A stretch of 64,000 nt of DNA from Dyadobacter sp. SG02 (GCF_900109045.1 NZ_FNYL01000010.1:62001-126000); one strand, 5' to 3'; shown: positions 34,684 through 43,960, numbered from the stretch's first letter. Program-made: numbers and translations. Notes: a model not told the origin generated them from the sequence alone.

Positions 34684-35735
34684 TGACGCAGCACGCTCAA
34701 AACAGAAGCTGGACATTGCTTTTTTTAGGGATTCTCGCAATCGCCCTGTTTTGCCTGGACATCATGCTGGGTTCGGTGGCGATACCATTCAAGGAAGTAT
34801 TCAGGATCGTGACAAGGGGCGAATCGGAAAATCAAGCGTGGCTTTTTATCATTGAAAAAATACGTTTACCCAAATCCATCACCGCCATCCTTGCCGGCTG
34901 CGGCCTTTCGGTCAGCGGGTTACAAATGCAGACACTCTTCCGCAACCCCCTGGCCGGGCCATCGGAACTTGGGATTACCGCGGGAGCAGGCCTGGGCGTG
35001 GCGGCCGTAATGCTCGCGGGCGGGAGCAGCGCGAGCATGTACGCGATCAGCCAACTGGGCATTTCGGGAAGCTGGCTGATCATCGGGATGGCCTCGATGG
35101 GTTCCGCCGGCGTTCTGGCATTGATTCTCCTCATCGCCGGGCGCATCCGCGACAATGTGATCCTGCTCATCGTAGGTGTCATGATCGGCACCATTACACT
35201 TTCGATTATCAGTATCTGGCAATATTTCAGTCAGCCCGAGCAATTACAGGAATACATTATGTGGACGTTCGGTTCGCTGGGCGGCGTTACCGGATATCAT
35301 TTATATGTGCTCTCGGGCGTCGTCACAGGGGGTTTGCTGCTTGCATTTGCTTCGTCCAAATCCCTTAATGCACTGTTATTGGGTGAAAACTATGCGAGAA
35401 GCATGGGGTTAACCGTCGGACGGACGCGCCTGCTTATCATGCTCAGTACGAGCCTGCTTACAGGCAGCATTACCGCATTCTGTGGACCGATCGGCTTTGT
35501 AGGCATCGCCATCCCGCACATTACGCGCTCGCTTCTCGGGACGTCCAATCACCGGATACTCATTCCTGCGACCTGCCTTACCGGCACGGTGCTACTATTG
35601 CTCTGTGATATCATCGCCCAGCTTCCCGGTACCCAAACCGTCATCCCGATCAACGTCGTGACGTCGCTCCTCGGCGCCCCGGTGGTGATCTGGATTATCA
35701 TCCGGCGTAATAACCTACGATCCTCGTTTTCATGA
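34683..35735 (+). CDS. FecCD-family ABC permease
   Basis: 350 residues with about 9-10 hydrophobic helices and the family signatures SGLQMQTLFRNPLAGPSELG (79-98) and GPIGFVGIAIPHITRSLLG (near 270-288). It forms the membrane channel of an iron-chelate or cobalamin importer. It is linked to the lipoprotein by a 1-base overlap and to the ATPase by a 4-base overlap. Confidence 0.93.
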   Translation: MTQHAQNRSWTLLFLGILAIALFCLDIMLGSVAIPFKEVFRIVTRGESENQAWLFIIEKIRLPKSITAILAGCGLSVSGLQMQTLFRNPLAGPSELGITAGAGLGVAAVMLAGGSSASMYAISQLGISGSWLIIGMASMGSAGVLALILLIAGRIRDNVILLIVGVMIGTITLSIISIWQYFSQPEQLQEYIMWTFGSLGGVTGYHLYVLSGVVTGGLLLAFASSKSLNALLLGENYARSMGLTVGRTRLLIMLSTSLLTGSITAFCGPIGFVGIAIPHITRSLLGTSNHRILIPATCLTGTVLLLLCDIIAQLPGTQTVIPINVVTSLLGAPVVIWIIIRRNNLRSSFS

Positions 35736-36781
35736 AAAACCAGCAAGCCATTGTCGAAACCCACGCACTGGCGATCGGTTACCGGTCGTCTGGAACAGAA
35801 CGAACAGTAGCGGCCGGGCTGAATTTACAGCTGGGCCCAGGTAGTCTGGTATGTTTGTTAGGATCAAACGGGGCGGGGAAATCTACTTTAATGCGCACGC
35901 TAGGCGGCCTCCAACCGGCGCTGGCGGGTGAAATACGCGTCGATAACCAGCCACTCGGTGCCTTAAAACCGGCCGAGCTCGCCCGGAAACTCAGTCTCGT
36001 GCTGACCGACCGGGTCGATGCCGGAAACCTCACAGCCCGGGAGGTTGTTGCATTGGGACGCACGCCGTACACCGGCTGGCTCGGTTCGCTTACGAAAGTC
36101 GATCATTCCAAAATAGGCCAAAGCATTGAACAAACCGGCATTACTTCGCTCCTCGACCGCCATATGCATCAGCTTAGCGACGGCGAAAGGCAAAAAGTAA
36201 TGCTCGCCCGCGCCCTCGCGCAGGATACACCGCTGATCCTGCTCGACGAGCCGACAGCCCATCTCGACCTCCCCAACCGCGTCGAAATGATGCGCCTCCT
36301 GCACACCCTCGCACGTAACACGCGCAAGGCGATCCTCCTCAGCACGCACGAGCTGGACCTCGCATTGCAAACCGCCGACGAGCTCTGGCTCATGCACCCG
36401 AATGGAACGATACTTTCCGGACTGCCGGAAGATCTTGTGCTAAATGGTGCTTTCGAAGCCACATTTGCCCGCAACGGCTTTCCGTTCGACCGCACTACCG
36501 GTACATTCATCATCCATCAACCGGTGGACCAACCGCAGATTTACCTGGAAGGCGCCGAAAGGCCTCTTTTCTGGGCAAAGCGGGCGTTGCAAAGGGAAGG
36601 AATCGGAATCAGCAGGTACCGAGACGCTGCCTGCCTGATCAGGTCGTTCGAAATTGGAAACGGTTTTGAAGCTGAAATAATCTTCGAAAACCGGACATTC
36701 AAAGTTTCGTCGGTACAGGCACTTATTGAGCAAATACATTTGTTATTCCCATCGCCGGGGCATTCCGGCGCGGCTGTTTAA
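35732..36781 (+). CDS. Iron-chelate/cobalamin-type ABC ATPase with C-terminal extension
   Basis: 349 residues. Walker A GSNGAGKST (44-52), signature LSDGERQ (148-154), Walker B LILLDEPTAHLD (168-179), switch His in LLSTHELDL. The canonical domain ends near residue 250; about 100 more residues (251-349) follow. They form a small alpha/beta-looking domain (FWAKRALQREGIGISR, FEAEIIFENRTFKVSSVQALIEQ) not found in FecE or BtuD. It is the last gene of the importer operon. No TonB receptor gene lies next to it. Confidence 0.9.
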   Translation: MKNQQAIVETHALAIGYRSSGTERTVAAGLNLQLGPGSLVCLLGSNGAGKSTLMRTLGGLQPALAGEIRVDNQPLGALKPAELARKLSLVLTDRVDAGNLTAREVVALGRTPYTGWLGSLTKVDHSKIGQSIEQTGITSLLDRHMHQLSDGERQKVMLARALAQDTPLILLDEPTAHLDLPNRVEMMRLLHTLARNTRKAILLSTHELDLALQTADELWLMHPNGTILSGLPEDLVLNGAFEATFARNGFPFDRTTGTFIIHQPVDQPQIYLEGAERPLFWAKRALQREGIGISRYRDAACLIRSFEIGNGFEAEIIFENRTFKVSSVQALIEQIHLLFPSPGHSGAAV

Positions 36782-36830
36782 TGCGATTGTTTAAGACGAA
36801 ATAGTTAGTTTGCTGCCCGATTGAATTGTT

Positions 36831-37235
36831 ATGAACTTTTTTAGAAACAAAAAGAACCTGTTGTTGCTCGTGCTGGCGCTGATTATCGGCTACATCGTCT
36901 ACGATGCTACATCGCAACCCACCGTGTCCGATTTGCAGGGAGGTTTTAAGGAAGTAGCGATGTACCGGAACAAGAATAATACCGGGCCCATCGTGCGGGT
37001 ATATGCCGTGAGTGTGCAGGACACGCTTTCGAAGGACATGCGCCAATACGGCGACCTGATGCCTTACACCAAATACGGGACCACGACGGTTTACTTTTTC
37101 AACGCCGCAAAACCGTTCCCGAATAGTCTGACTGCCACCGAGCCGCATTTCGATGCCCGATTCGGCCCTAATTGCCTGGCCGTATACCGCAAGGACGCGA
37201 ACGGCCAGGTTTCGCTGGATGAAAATCCGTTTTGA
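36831..37235 (+). CDS. Hypothetical single-pass membrane protein
   Basis: 134 residues. One N-terminal membrane segment (NLLLLVLALIIGYIVYDA, 9-26) acts as signal anchor; the rest is polar and probably faces the periplasm. I do not recognise the family. It follows the ABC ATPase by 49 bases and precedes the NTF2-like gene by 26 bases in the same direction, so it may be co-transcribed. Confidence 0.6.
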   Translation: MNFFRNKKNLLLLVLALIIGYIVYDATSQPTVSDLQGGFKEVAMYRNKNNTGPIVRVYAVSVQDTLSKDMRQYGDLMPYTKYGTTTVYFFNAAKPFPNSLTATEPHFDARFGPNCLAVYRKDANGQVSLDENPF

Positions 37236-37261
37236 AATAATTTTGAATAAATACCCGAAAA

Positions 37262-37666
37262 ATGACTGCACTGGAAACCGTACAACAATACTATGAGGCC
37301 TTCAACGCGAAAAACTGGAAAGGCATGCTCGCGCTGCTTCACCCGGAAGTAAGGCACGAAGCCAACCAGGGCGACGTTCGTGTCGGATTGGAAAAATTCA
37401 CCGCATTCCTACAAAAAATGGACGAAGCCTATGAGGAAACGCTGACTAACATGGTGTTTTTCACGGAGCCGCAGGACCAACGTGTGGCGGTGGAATTCGT
37501 CGTGAACGGTATTTATAAGCAAGCCGAAGAAGGCCTTCCCGAAGCGCATGGGCAATCGTACGTATTACCTGCCGGAGCGTTCCTGGAAGTAACCGGTGGC
37601 AAAATCAGCCGCGTCACGACCTACTATAATCTGCCGCTCTGGATCGAACTCGTCTCCAAACCATGA
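37262..37666 (+). CDS. NTF2-like / SnoaL-like protein
   Basis: 134 residues of the nuclear transport factor 2 / ketosteroid isomerase-like fold: VQQYYEAFNAKNWKGMLALLHPEVRHEANQ at the N-terminus, then four strands (VAVEFVVNGIYKQ; GAFLEVTGGKISRVTTYYNL). Such small cone-shaped proteins are enzymes or ligand binders; the activity is not predictable. It overlaps the GNAT gene by 4 bases (ATGA), so it is part of the NTF2-GNAT-nitrilase operon. Confidence 0.82.
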   Translation: MTALETVQQYYEAFNAKNWKGMLALLHPEVRHEANQGDVRVGLEKFTAFLQKMDEAYEETLTNMVFFTEPQDQRVAVEFVVNGIYKQAEEGLPEAHGQSYVLPAGAFLEVTGGKISRVTTYYNLPLWIELVSKP

Positions 37667-38262
37667 CCGCCCAACTGACATTCGTGCGGAAGACCGGCGC
37701 GGGTATCGGGGAAGTTTTCGACGATCTCGCCAGGCTACGCATTGCTGTTTTCAGGGACTATCCTTATTTGTACGAAGGCAGTGTGGAATACGAAAAGGGC
37801 TATTTGCAAACCTACCTGCAAGCGGAGCGCTCCTTTCTTTTTGCTGTTTATGACGGCGACACGATGGTTGGTGCTACGACTTGCATTCCGCTCCAAAACG
37901 AAACGGCCGAAATTCGTAAGCCATTCGAGGACGCCGGTTTTGACGTGAATGCAATTTGCTATTTCGGCGAAAGCATTCTTTTGCCGGCTTACCGCGGATT
38001 GGGCCTTGGTCACCGCTTTTTCGATGAGCGCGAGGCGCACGCGCGAAGCCTGCAATTTGAAACCTGTTGCTTCTGCTCCGTCGACCGGGGCGATAACCAT
38101 CCGCTTAAACCATCCGACTATCGCCCGAACGACGCATTCTGGCTAAAACGCGGCTATCAACAAGAACCGGCATTACAAAGTACCATGGAATGGCCCGATC
38201 TGGGAGAAACGTTTTCTACATCCAAAACCATGGTTTTCTGGACCAAACAGCTCAATCGTTAA
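37663..38262 (+). CDS. GNAT-family N-acetyltransferase
   Basis: 199 residues with the GNAT core: strand AVYDGDTMVGATTCIP, then SILLPAYRGLGLGHRFFDEREAHA (about 103-126) with the acetyl-CoA loop RGLGLG, and a C-terminal GYQQEPALQSTMEW. It is coupled upstream to the NTF2-like gene by ATGA and lies 6 bases before a nitrilase-superfamily gene. In other bacteria these two enzymes occur fused as one protein (YhcX type), which suggests they act on the same substrate. Confidence 0.85.
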   Translation: MTAQLTFVRKTGAGIGEVFDDLARLRIAVFRDYPYLYEGSVEYEKGYLQTYLQAERSFLFAVYDGDTMVGATTCIPLQNETAEIRKPFEDAGFDVNAICYFGESILLPAYRGLGLGHRFFDEREAHARSLQFETCCFCSVDRGDNHPLKPSDYRPNDAFWLKRGYQQEPALQSTMEWPDLGETFSTSKTMVFWTKQLNR

Positions 38263-38268
38263 CAAACA

Positions 38269-39171
38269 ATGCAACCAGTAACAGTCGCTTCGGCGCAGTA
38301 TCCTATTACCGAACATCCGGATTTCGCCTCCTGGCAGCGGCATACCGAAAAATGGGTCGCCGATGCTGCCATCCGCGGCGCGGAGCTGCTTCTTTTCCCG
38401 GAATATGGAGCGATGGAGCTTGTGAGCATTTTCAACGAAGAGCTGCGCAGCGATATCCGCCGCCAGATACACGCCTTGAATGATCTGAAAGCGGATTTTT
38501 GCGCGACTTTCGACGCACTTGCCCGAAAATATCGCGTTACCATCGTCGCCCCGAGCATTCCGGTGATCGAAAACGGCCAGAAACTTAACCGCGCATTTGT
38601 GTTCTCCGCGAATGGATTGGCCGGTTACCAGGACAAATTTTTCATGACCCGTTTCGAAAACGAGCAGTGGGGCATCGACAGCGCCCCGAAACAGCTGACC
38701 GTTTTTGAGGCGCCATGGGGCAAGTTCGGCATTCAGATTTGCTACGACGTCGAATTCCCGATCGGGGCGCAGAAGCTCTGCGAAGCCGGCGCCAAACTAA
38801 TCCTCGCGCCGAGCTGCACCGAAGCCATCCGAGGCGCCACCCGTGTACATGTAGGCGCCCGCGCCCGGGCGCTCGAAAACCAGGCTTACACCGTGGTATC
38901 CCAAACGATCGGCGAAGCTGCGTGGTCGCCTGCCGTGGACGTCAACTACGGTTATGCGGCATGCTATACGACGCCCGACAGGGAAATGCCCGAAGAAGGT
39001 ATCATCGCCACCAAAACCCCACAGGAAGAAGGCTGGCTCATTCAAACGCTCGACCTCTCGCTGGCCGACGAAGTACGCCGGGACGGGCATGTGTTTAATT
39101 TCAAGGATCAGGGCCGGGTGACAATGGAGCTGGCCCATGAGCCGATTTCCATTGTTTTCAAATCTGTATAA
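38269..39171 (+). CDS. Carbon-nitrogen hydrolase (nitrilase superfamily)
   Basis: 300 residues with the Glu-Lys-Cys triad: Glu45 (LLFPEYGAME), Lys123 (GYQDKFFMTRFE), Cys158 (GIQICYDVEFP). It likely hydrolyses an amide or similar C-N bond. It is the last gene of the NTF2-GNAT-nitrilase operon, 6 bases after the GNAT gene; a weak hairpin follows. The substrate is unknown. Confidence 0.9.
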   Translation: MQPVTVASAQYPITEHPDFASWQRHTEKWVADAAIRGAELLLFPEYGAMELVSIFNEELRSDIRRQIHALNDLKADFCATFDALARKYRVTIVAPSIPVIENGQKLNRAFVFSANGLAGYQDKFFMTRFENEQWGIDSAPKQLTVFEAPWGKFGIQICYDVEFPIGAQKLCEAGAKLILAPSCTEAIRGATRVHVGARARALENQAYTVVSQTIGEAAWSPAVDVNYGYAACYTTPDREMPEEGIIATKTPQEEGWLIQTLDLSLADEVRRDGHVFNFKDQGRVTMELAHEPISIVFKSV

Positions 39172-39177
39172 AACAAA

Positions 39178-39206
39178 ATAGCGGCATCCAAATTGAACGC
39201 CGCTAT
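39178..39206 (+). terminator. Weak terminator-like hairpin after the nitrilase gene
   Basis: 8-bp arms ATAGCGGC (39178-39185) and GCCGCTAT (39199-39206) with a 13-base loop, 7 bases after the nitrilase stop. The T-run is poor. Confidence 0.4.
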
Positions 39207-39756
39207 AACTCTATCTTCAAACCTCTATTTTGCACTCGTATTGGATGGGGACATGTGGATAAGCCGGTGCACGCCGAACAACCCGACGTATCGGCAAAAT
39301 AGAGACAAAGCGGCCGCGGATCGGAAAAGAATGAGTAAACGACACCAATGGAAAAACTATCGGTAAAATAATATTACTTCACCATTTTGGGTCGTCGGAG
39401 CATAGGTTCAAAGTAGGATTCCGTCAAGAGAACGCCTTCGCATTAAATTGCACTTTTCCAATCCAACCACCCCAGGCTGTAATTCCGATAAACCATCAGA
39501 ATTATTTATTTGGAAATGGTCTCATTAAGATCAAAAACAGATTTAAAGTAGTTTGATACAATATCAAATACCTATTATTCAACGACATAGAATAACCATA
39601 TGGCGATTTCGTTACTTGTTCTATCACTGTTAATAACTAAATTTATAGCATGAAGTATTACTTATACAAAAGCGTATACACGCCGAAGGTTTAGCAAAAA
39701 ATACTTTACCAAGCCCACTTACACTTTAACTATTTCAATATTAAGGAGGTATATTA

Positions 39757-39777
39757 ATGTATAACAAACATTACTAA
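39757..39777 (+). other. Six-codon leader frame with strong Shine-Dalgarno
   Basis: AAGGAGGT (39743-39750) lies 6 bases before an ATG that opens a frame coding MYNKHY and stops at 39775-39777. The next gene's ATG is 12 bases further on. Strong Shine-Dalgarno sequences are unusual in Bacteroidota. Whether the short frame is translated is unknown; the motif may instead serve the downstream gene imperfectly. Confidence 0.35.
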
Positions 39778-39789
39778 ACATCCTCTATT

Positions 39790-40875
39790 ATGAAAGCAGT
39801 TTACATTTTGGAGTGGGTTCTGATTGTACTTCTCTCCGCATCCATTTCGCTAGCAGACCCCTGCACGTTGAGCGACGAACTAATTGAATTAAACAGTGTT
39901 ACGAACTCGGGTGGAAATTGCATTATCAACGTGAAATATTCTTTCACATTCGACAAGAACAACGGAAACAAGTTTGCCTACATTCACTTCTGGTTAACAA
40001 GCACTTACGCAAATCCGGAGTACAAAAAAGGGCCTACCAAAAGCGAGTTGGGCCCCGTTCTGGCGACGGTGGCGATCAATTCCGACGACCCCGTTTCGCT
40101 GCTTCCTACATATGCCCCGGACGAAACGGTAACGCCTGTTTTTGCCGGACTTTCCATCAGCCAGACGGATCTGGGAGGCGGCCAGTTCAGGATTACTGTC
40201 GACAATATTCCGCTTACGGTGACGGGGGCCTGCGCTTTGATTCCCGATATCACAGCCGACGTATGGGCAACCAATTCAAACGATAAGGCGACCCCTCCGG
40301 TTCACTGCTTACTCAAAGGCAATAACACGGTCCTGCCGGTAACCCTTGCACGCTTCAATGGCACCCTGCTCGATAACGCGGTGAGCCTTTCCTGGGCAAC
40401 TACCGAAGAAGCGGGCAGCAGCCATTTCGACATCGAGCGAAGCGCCGACGCGCAAGAATTCGTTCAGCTTGGCCGTATTGAGGCGAGGGGTAATTCCTCG
40501 GCAACACTGCAATACCGCTTCCTCGACGCAAAACCGTTGGCAGGTAACAATTACTACCGCCTCAGAATGGTCGATGCGGATGGTAAATTCGAATATTCAC
40601 GCATGATCGCCATCGATAATGGGCCGAATAGCGTGGCATTCGAGCTTTTGGGCAATCCGGCTTCGGGAAGGGAAATCAGGTTCCTGTTGAAAAACGAAAG
40701 TGCGGCGAATGTGAGCCTTTTCGATTTGTCGGGAAAAGCGGTAAGATTCTCGCTGAGCCAAACCGGTAATGAGTTTACATTGAAGCCGAAGAACAGCGTT
40801 TCCTCGGGCATTTACATTCTAAAACTGCAACGGAACAATGCCGCCACGATTAGTAAAAAGGTACTGATGCCATAA
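39790..40875 (+). CDS. Secreted protein with T9SS type A C-terminal sorting domain
   Basis: 361 residues. A signal peptide (to about residue 22) is followed by an unrecognised N-terminal domain (about 23-175) with four cysteines. Then comes a fibronectin-like stretch common in Bacteroidota cell-surface proteins (VSLSWATTEEAGSSHFDIER, NNYYRLRMVDADGKFEYS), and a C-terminal sorting domain ending GIYILKLQRNNAATISKKVL. The protein should be exported by Sec and then carried across the outer membrane by the type IX system. Function unknown. It is flanked by a long leader and a strong bidirectional terminator. Confidence 0.82.
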   Translation: MKAVYILEWVLIVLLSASISLADPCTLSDELIELNSVTNSGGNCIINVKYSFTFDKNNGNKFAYIHFWLTSTYANPEYKKGPTKSELGPVLATVAINSDDPVSLLPTYAPDETVTPVFAGLSISQTDLGGGQFRITVDNIPLTVTGACALIPDITADVWATNSNDKATPPVHCLLKGNNTVLPVTLARFNGTLLDNAVSLSWATTEEAGSSHFDIERSADAQEFVQLGRIEARGNSSATLQYRFLDAKPLAGNNYYRLRMVDADGKFEYSRMIAIDNGPNSVAFELLGNPASGREIRFLLKNESAANVSLFDLSGKAVRFSLSQTGNEFTLKPKNSVSSGIYILKLQRNNAATISKKVLMP

Positions 40876-40892
40876 TCCGTTGCATTCGCATG

Positions 40893-40924
40893 AAACACCC
40901 GCCGGATCATTTTGGCGGGTGTTT
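40893..40924. terminator. Bidirectional rho-independent terminator
   Basis: Perfect 11-bp arms AAACACCCGCC (40893-40903) and GGCGGGTGTTT (40914-40924) with a 10-base loop, between convergent genes ending at 40875 and 40946; flanked by A and T runs that suit both directions. Confidence 0.85.
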
Positions 40925-40945
40925 TGCATTATTAATGAGCCAATA

Positions 40946-42709
40946 TCAATTACCCAGCACCCGCTGCACGTCGCTCACTGAAATGGCGTCGGCATCATTT
41001 CCGAAATTCTTGCGGATGTAGGTCAGCACCTGGGCCATTTCCTCCGGTTTGAGGAAATCGTGTTTCGGCATCAGGTCGTTATAAGGCTTGCCCGCCACCT
41101 GAATAGGCCCTTCCAGCCCTTTGGCAACCACTTCTATCAATCGCTTCTTATTGCCTGTCACCCATTCGGAACCGGCGAGCGGCGGGAACCGGCTGCCGTC
41201 TCCGAGCCCATTGCGCTGATGACAGGGCGTACAATAGGTATTGTAAATGCGCTGGCCGACCTCCTTGGTTTTAATGTCGAGGTTGTCGGCTACCTCGTCG
41301 GGCGTACGGATGTGTGCGAGTTGCTTGTGCTTTTCCATCGATGCCAGCTGGCTGGCCCCAAAGCCCTTTTTGTCGCCTTTGAACATGATCCGCCATACTT
41401 TGCCCTTGCGCGAATCGGTAATGTAAAGCGAGCCGTCAGGTCCTTCGGCGAGCCCCATTGGCCTGGACTTCGCGTCGCTCACGTTGATAATAGGGTCGAC
41501 GCCGGCAAAGCCATCGGCAAATACCTCCCAGGCACCGGAGGGCTTGCCGTCTTTGAACGGTACGAAACATACGAAATAGCCCGCCTGCGGATAGGGCGCA
41601 CGATTGGTGGACCCGTGGAAAGCGATGAATGCCCCGTTTTTGTAACGTTCGGGAAACTGGCTGCCCCGATAAAAGAGCACATCGTTGGGTGCCCAATGCC
41701 CCGGAAATCCGATGAGCGGCTTTTGGTATTTGGCACCTTCTCCCTCCTTTTTCCCGTCGCCGCCGTATTCCGGATTGAGCATTTTCTTGCCTTTCATCTG
41801 GTCGTAATAATAATACGGCCATCCGACGTTGGTGCCCTGGGTTACTTTCACAAACTCTTCCGACGGCAGCACCGCGCTCTGCCACGCGCTGAAAAGCTCC
41901 GGGAACAGGCGATGTAGGTTATCGCGACCGTGAACGACCGCGTAAAGACTTTTATCAACCGGATTCCAACGCATTCCTACAATGCTTCGCAAGCCGGTAG
42001 CATATAATGTGCCGTCGGCCTGGGTCTGGTTGGGCTTATCGGCGCTGAACTTCCATATTCCGCCGTGTTTTTCAAGATCCGGACAGGGGTTGATTCCCGG
42101 ACTTCCGGGCTTTCCGCCGGGCGAGTTCACCATATCCTGGCATGCATCCGAAGGTGCGCCGAAAGGCACGTACATATTGCCCTGGTCGTCGAAGGCCATC
42201 GGTTTGGTGATATGCCAATGCGCGCCGTGCTCGTGATCGTCTTGGAGGATGAGCTCGGTTTTTTCTTCGGGCAAAAGCTGGCCCGGAATGAGTTTGCTGC
42301 GATAAACCGCGAGGGAAGAGCTGTAATAGAGGTAACCATTCCGGATGGTAATGCCGTTGGCGAGACTGCTGTGATCCCGGTAGCTGCCGAAATTCCGCAT
42401 AATATCGGCCTTGCCGTCGCCATTCGTATCTCGGAGCGCCACGGTGCCGCCACCCTGGCCTTTGCCGAAATAGCGGAGTTTGATATAAATATCGCCATTG
42501 TCGTTCACCACGATATGCCGGGCCAGGCCGGTACTATCGGCAACGACAAGTGTTTCGAAGCCTTCCGGTGTAGTGAGGCCTCCATGATCGGGATCGCCGG
42601 ACGGCAGCTTGTCCACCCGCAAATGCGCGGCGCCTGCAAGCGCGAGGGTAAGGAGCGCGAGGCTCAGGTATGTGCCCGCCCTTTTTAATTTGATATAATG
42701 AAAATGCAT
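40946..42709 (-). CDS. Secreted sorbosone/glucose dehydrogenase-type beta-propeller fused to cytochrome c
   Basis: 587 residues with a signal sequence (about 1-30). A six-bladed propeller of the soluble PQQ-dependent glucose/sorbosone dehydrogenase class occupies about 40-440 (LANGITIRNGYLYYSS, TGLRSIVGMRWNPVDKSLYA, GWPYYYYDQ, GLAEGPDGSLYITDSRKG). A class I cytochrome c domain covers about 475-575 with the haem site CTPCH (493-497) and a Met ligand in LMPKHDF. It would oxidise a sugar or polyol in the periplasm and pass electrons to its own haem. Whether PQQ is really the cofactor cannot be decided. It follows two amidohydrolase genes in the same direction (12-base gap). Confidence 0.85.
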   Translation of the reverse strand: MHFHYIKLKRAGTYLSLALLTLALAGAAHLRVDKLPSGDPDHGGLTTPEGFETLVVADSTGLARHIVVNDNGDIYIKLRYFGKGQGGGTVALRDTNGDGKADIMRNFGSYRDHSSLANGITIRNGYLYYSSSLAVYRSKLIPGQLLPEEKTELILQDDHEHGAHWHITKPMAFDDQGNMYVPFGAPSDACQDMVNSPGGKPGSPGINPCPDLEKHGGIWKFSADKPNQTQADGTLYATGLRSIVGMRWNPVDKSLYAVVHGRDNLHRLFPELFSAWQSAVLPSEEFVKVTQGTNVGWPYYYYDQMKGKKMLNPEYGGDGKKEGEGAKYQKPLIGFPGHWAPNDVLFYRGSQFPERYKNGAFIAFHGSTNRAPYPQAGYFVCFVPFKDGKPSGAWEVFADGFAGVDPIINVSDAKSRPMGLAEGPDGSLYITDSRKGKVWRIMFKGDKKGFGASQLASMEKHKQLAHIRTPDEVADNLDIKTKEVGQRIYNTYCTPCHQRNGLGDGSRFPPLAGSEWVTGNKKRLIEVVAKGLEGPIQVAGKPYNDLMPKHDFLKPEEMAQVLTYIRKNFGNDADAISVSDVQRVLGN

Positions 42710-42721
42710 GGTGAGTTTCGG

Positions 42722-43960
42722 TTAAAATCCTTTTTTCTTCGCCGCCAGGCCATTCAGGTCCCAAACGACTTTGCCTTGCCGGACCGTCAGTTCAACTTCC
42801 AGCTTACGATTGCCGTTGATACTGCTACCGGCCGAATCCATAAACCCGAAATCGCCTTCCCGCAAACGGAACAGCACAATATCCGCCGGATTACCTTCTT
42901 TGAGATTCCCCAGTTCGGGATGGCCGATGGCCTTTGCCGCATTCCAGGTCGCTATTTGCACCACCTGTTCCAGGGAAAGACCCATTGCCATAAATTTCGA
43001 CATCACGTTGGCCATATCCTTCATCGCCGAGTTCATGCTGAAACGGTGCAGGTCGGTTCCAAAGGAGTTGGGATAAAATCCCTGCTTCACGGCCGGTACC
43101 GCCTGATCGAACCAGAAACCGGCGCCACCATGGCCGAGATCGAACAATATGCCCCTTTTACGGGCTTCGAGCACAAACGGGCGTACCTGCCCGTTTTCAC
43201 CGACAATGGGCATGCGCTCTTTGATATTTTCGAACGTATGCGTGATCATATCGCCCGGCCGCATTTTGGCCAGCTGCTCTTCCAATGTATATTCGGGCAA
43301 ATGGCATTCTACAAAAAGCGGCTTGCCCGCCTGCCGGGCCGCATTCAGCGCATTGTCGAACGGTGTCCATTCCTTTGCGTTGTAATGCCCGATTTTCACG
43401 CCTGCAATGACGTCGGGATATTGCCGCATGAGCGCGACGGCGGAGTCGACATTCATATCCTGCAAGTCCTGCTCATGCGCCGCGCCGGTCATTCCGCCAC
43501 CTGAAATGTTCAGAAACGCCAGAATGCGGGTTTTGGACTGATCAATGACCTGCTTTTTGAATACCGGAAAACTGCGCCAGCCCGAAGTACCCGCGTCGAC
43601 AACCGTAGTGACGCCCGACCGGAACGTAAAATCGTCCGGCGAAACGCTGTTGACCCCGTTGGCAAATTGCCCCGCCTGCGTGCCCACGAACACGTGCGTA
43701 TGAGGGTCGATGAAACCCGGACTGAGGTAAAGTCCTGCGGCGTCGATCACTTGCGAGGCGGTTTCGTTAATATGCGAAGCTACTTTCACAATTTTGCCCT
43801 GACTGACCGCCACATCCATCTTCCCATTCCGCGCATTGGCGGGATCGATTACGTGCGCGCCCCTGACGAGCAGCTCGTAAGTCTGTGCGCAAGCCGCCTG
43901 CGACAGCGCCCACACGAGCGCGATACAAAGCCAGTTCATTAAGTGGATCACCTTTTTCAT
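42722..43960 (-). CDS. Exported amidohydrolase/deacetylase-family metallohydrolase (copy B)
   Basis: 412 residues with a signal peptide (to about residue 25, ACAQ). Amidohydrolase-superfamily pattern: GFIDPHTHVF (first His pair), a probable carboxylated Lys in AGVKIGHYN, His in FVECHLPEY and ITHTFEN, and a late Asp in FGTDLHRFSM. The C-terminal ADIVLFRLREGDFGFMD closes the beta-sandwich. It is closely related to the upstream copy at 43966-45258, 5 bases away, so it is a tandem duplicate. Related enzymes hydrolyse acetylated or ester substrates; the true substrate is unknown. Confidence 0.85.
   Translation of the reverse strand: MKKVIHLMNWLCIALVWALSQAACAQTYELLVRGAHVIDPANARNGKMDVAVSQGKIVKVASHINETASQVIDAAGLYLSPGFIDPHTHVFVGTQAGQFANGVNSVSPDDFTFRSGVTTVVDAGTSGWRSFPVFKKQVIDQSKTRILAFLNISGGGMTGAAHEQDLQDMNVDSAVALMRQYPDVIAGVKIGHYNAKEWTPFDNALNAARQAGKPLFVECHLPEYTLEEQLAKMRPGDMITHTFENIKERMPIVGENGQVRPFVLEARKRGILFDLGHGGAGFWFDQAVPAVKQGFYPNSFGTDLHRFSMNSAMKDMANVMSKFMAMGLSLEQVVQIATWNAAKAIGHPELGNLKEGNPADIVLFRLREGDFGFMDSAGSSINGNRKLEVELTVRQGKVVWDLNGLAAKKKGF

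Larger units (their letters stand above)
39172..39789. other. 618-bp non-coding region before the T9SS cargo gene
   Basis: No open frame of useful length. It contains a weak terminator-like hairpin at its left end (39178-39206), an AT-rich second half, a 7-bp inverted repeat TTTGATA/TATCAAA (39552-39568, 3-base centre), and a strong Shine-Dalgarno-like AAGGAGGT followed by a six-codon reading frame (39757-39777) directly before the next gene. Confidence 0.6.

Noticed and set aside
41060..41917. 285-codon plus-strand frame opposite the dehydrogenase-cytochrome
   Set aside because: Antisense of the cytochrome and propeller coding region; not supported.
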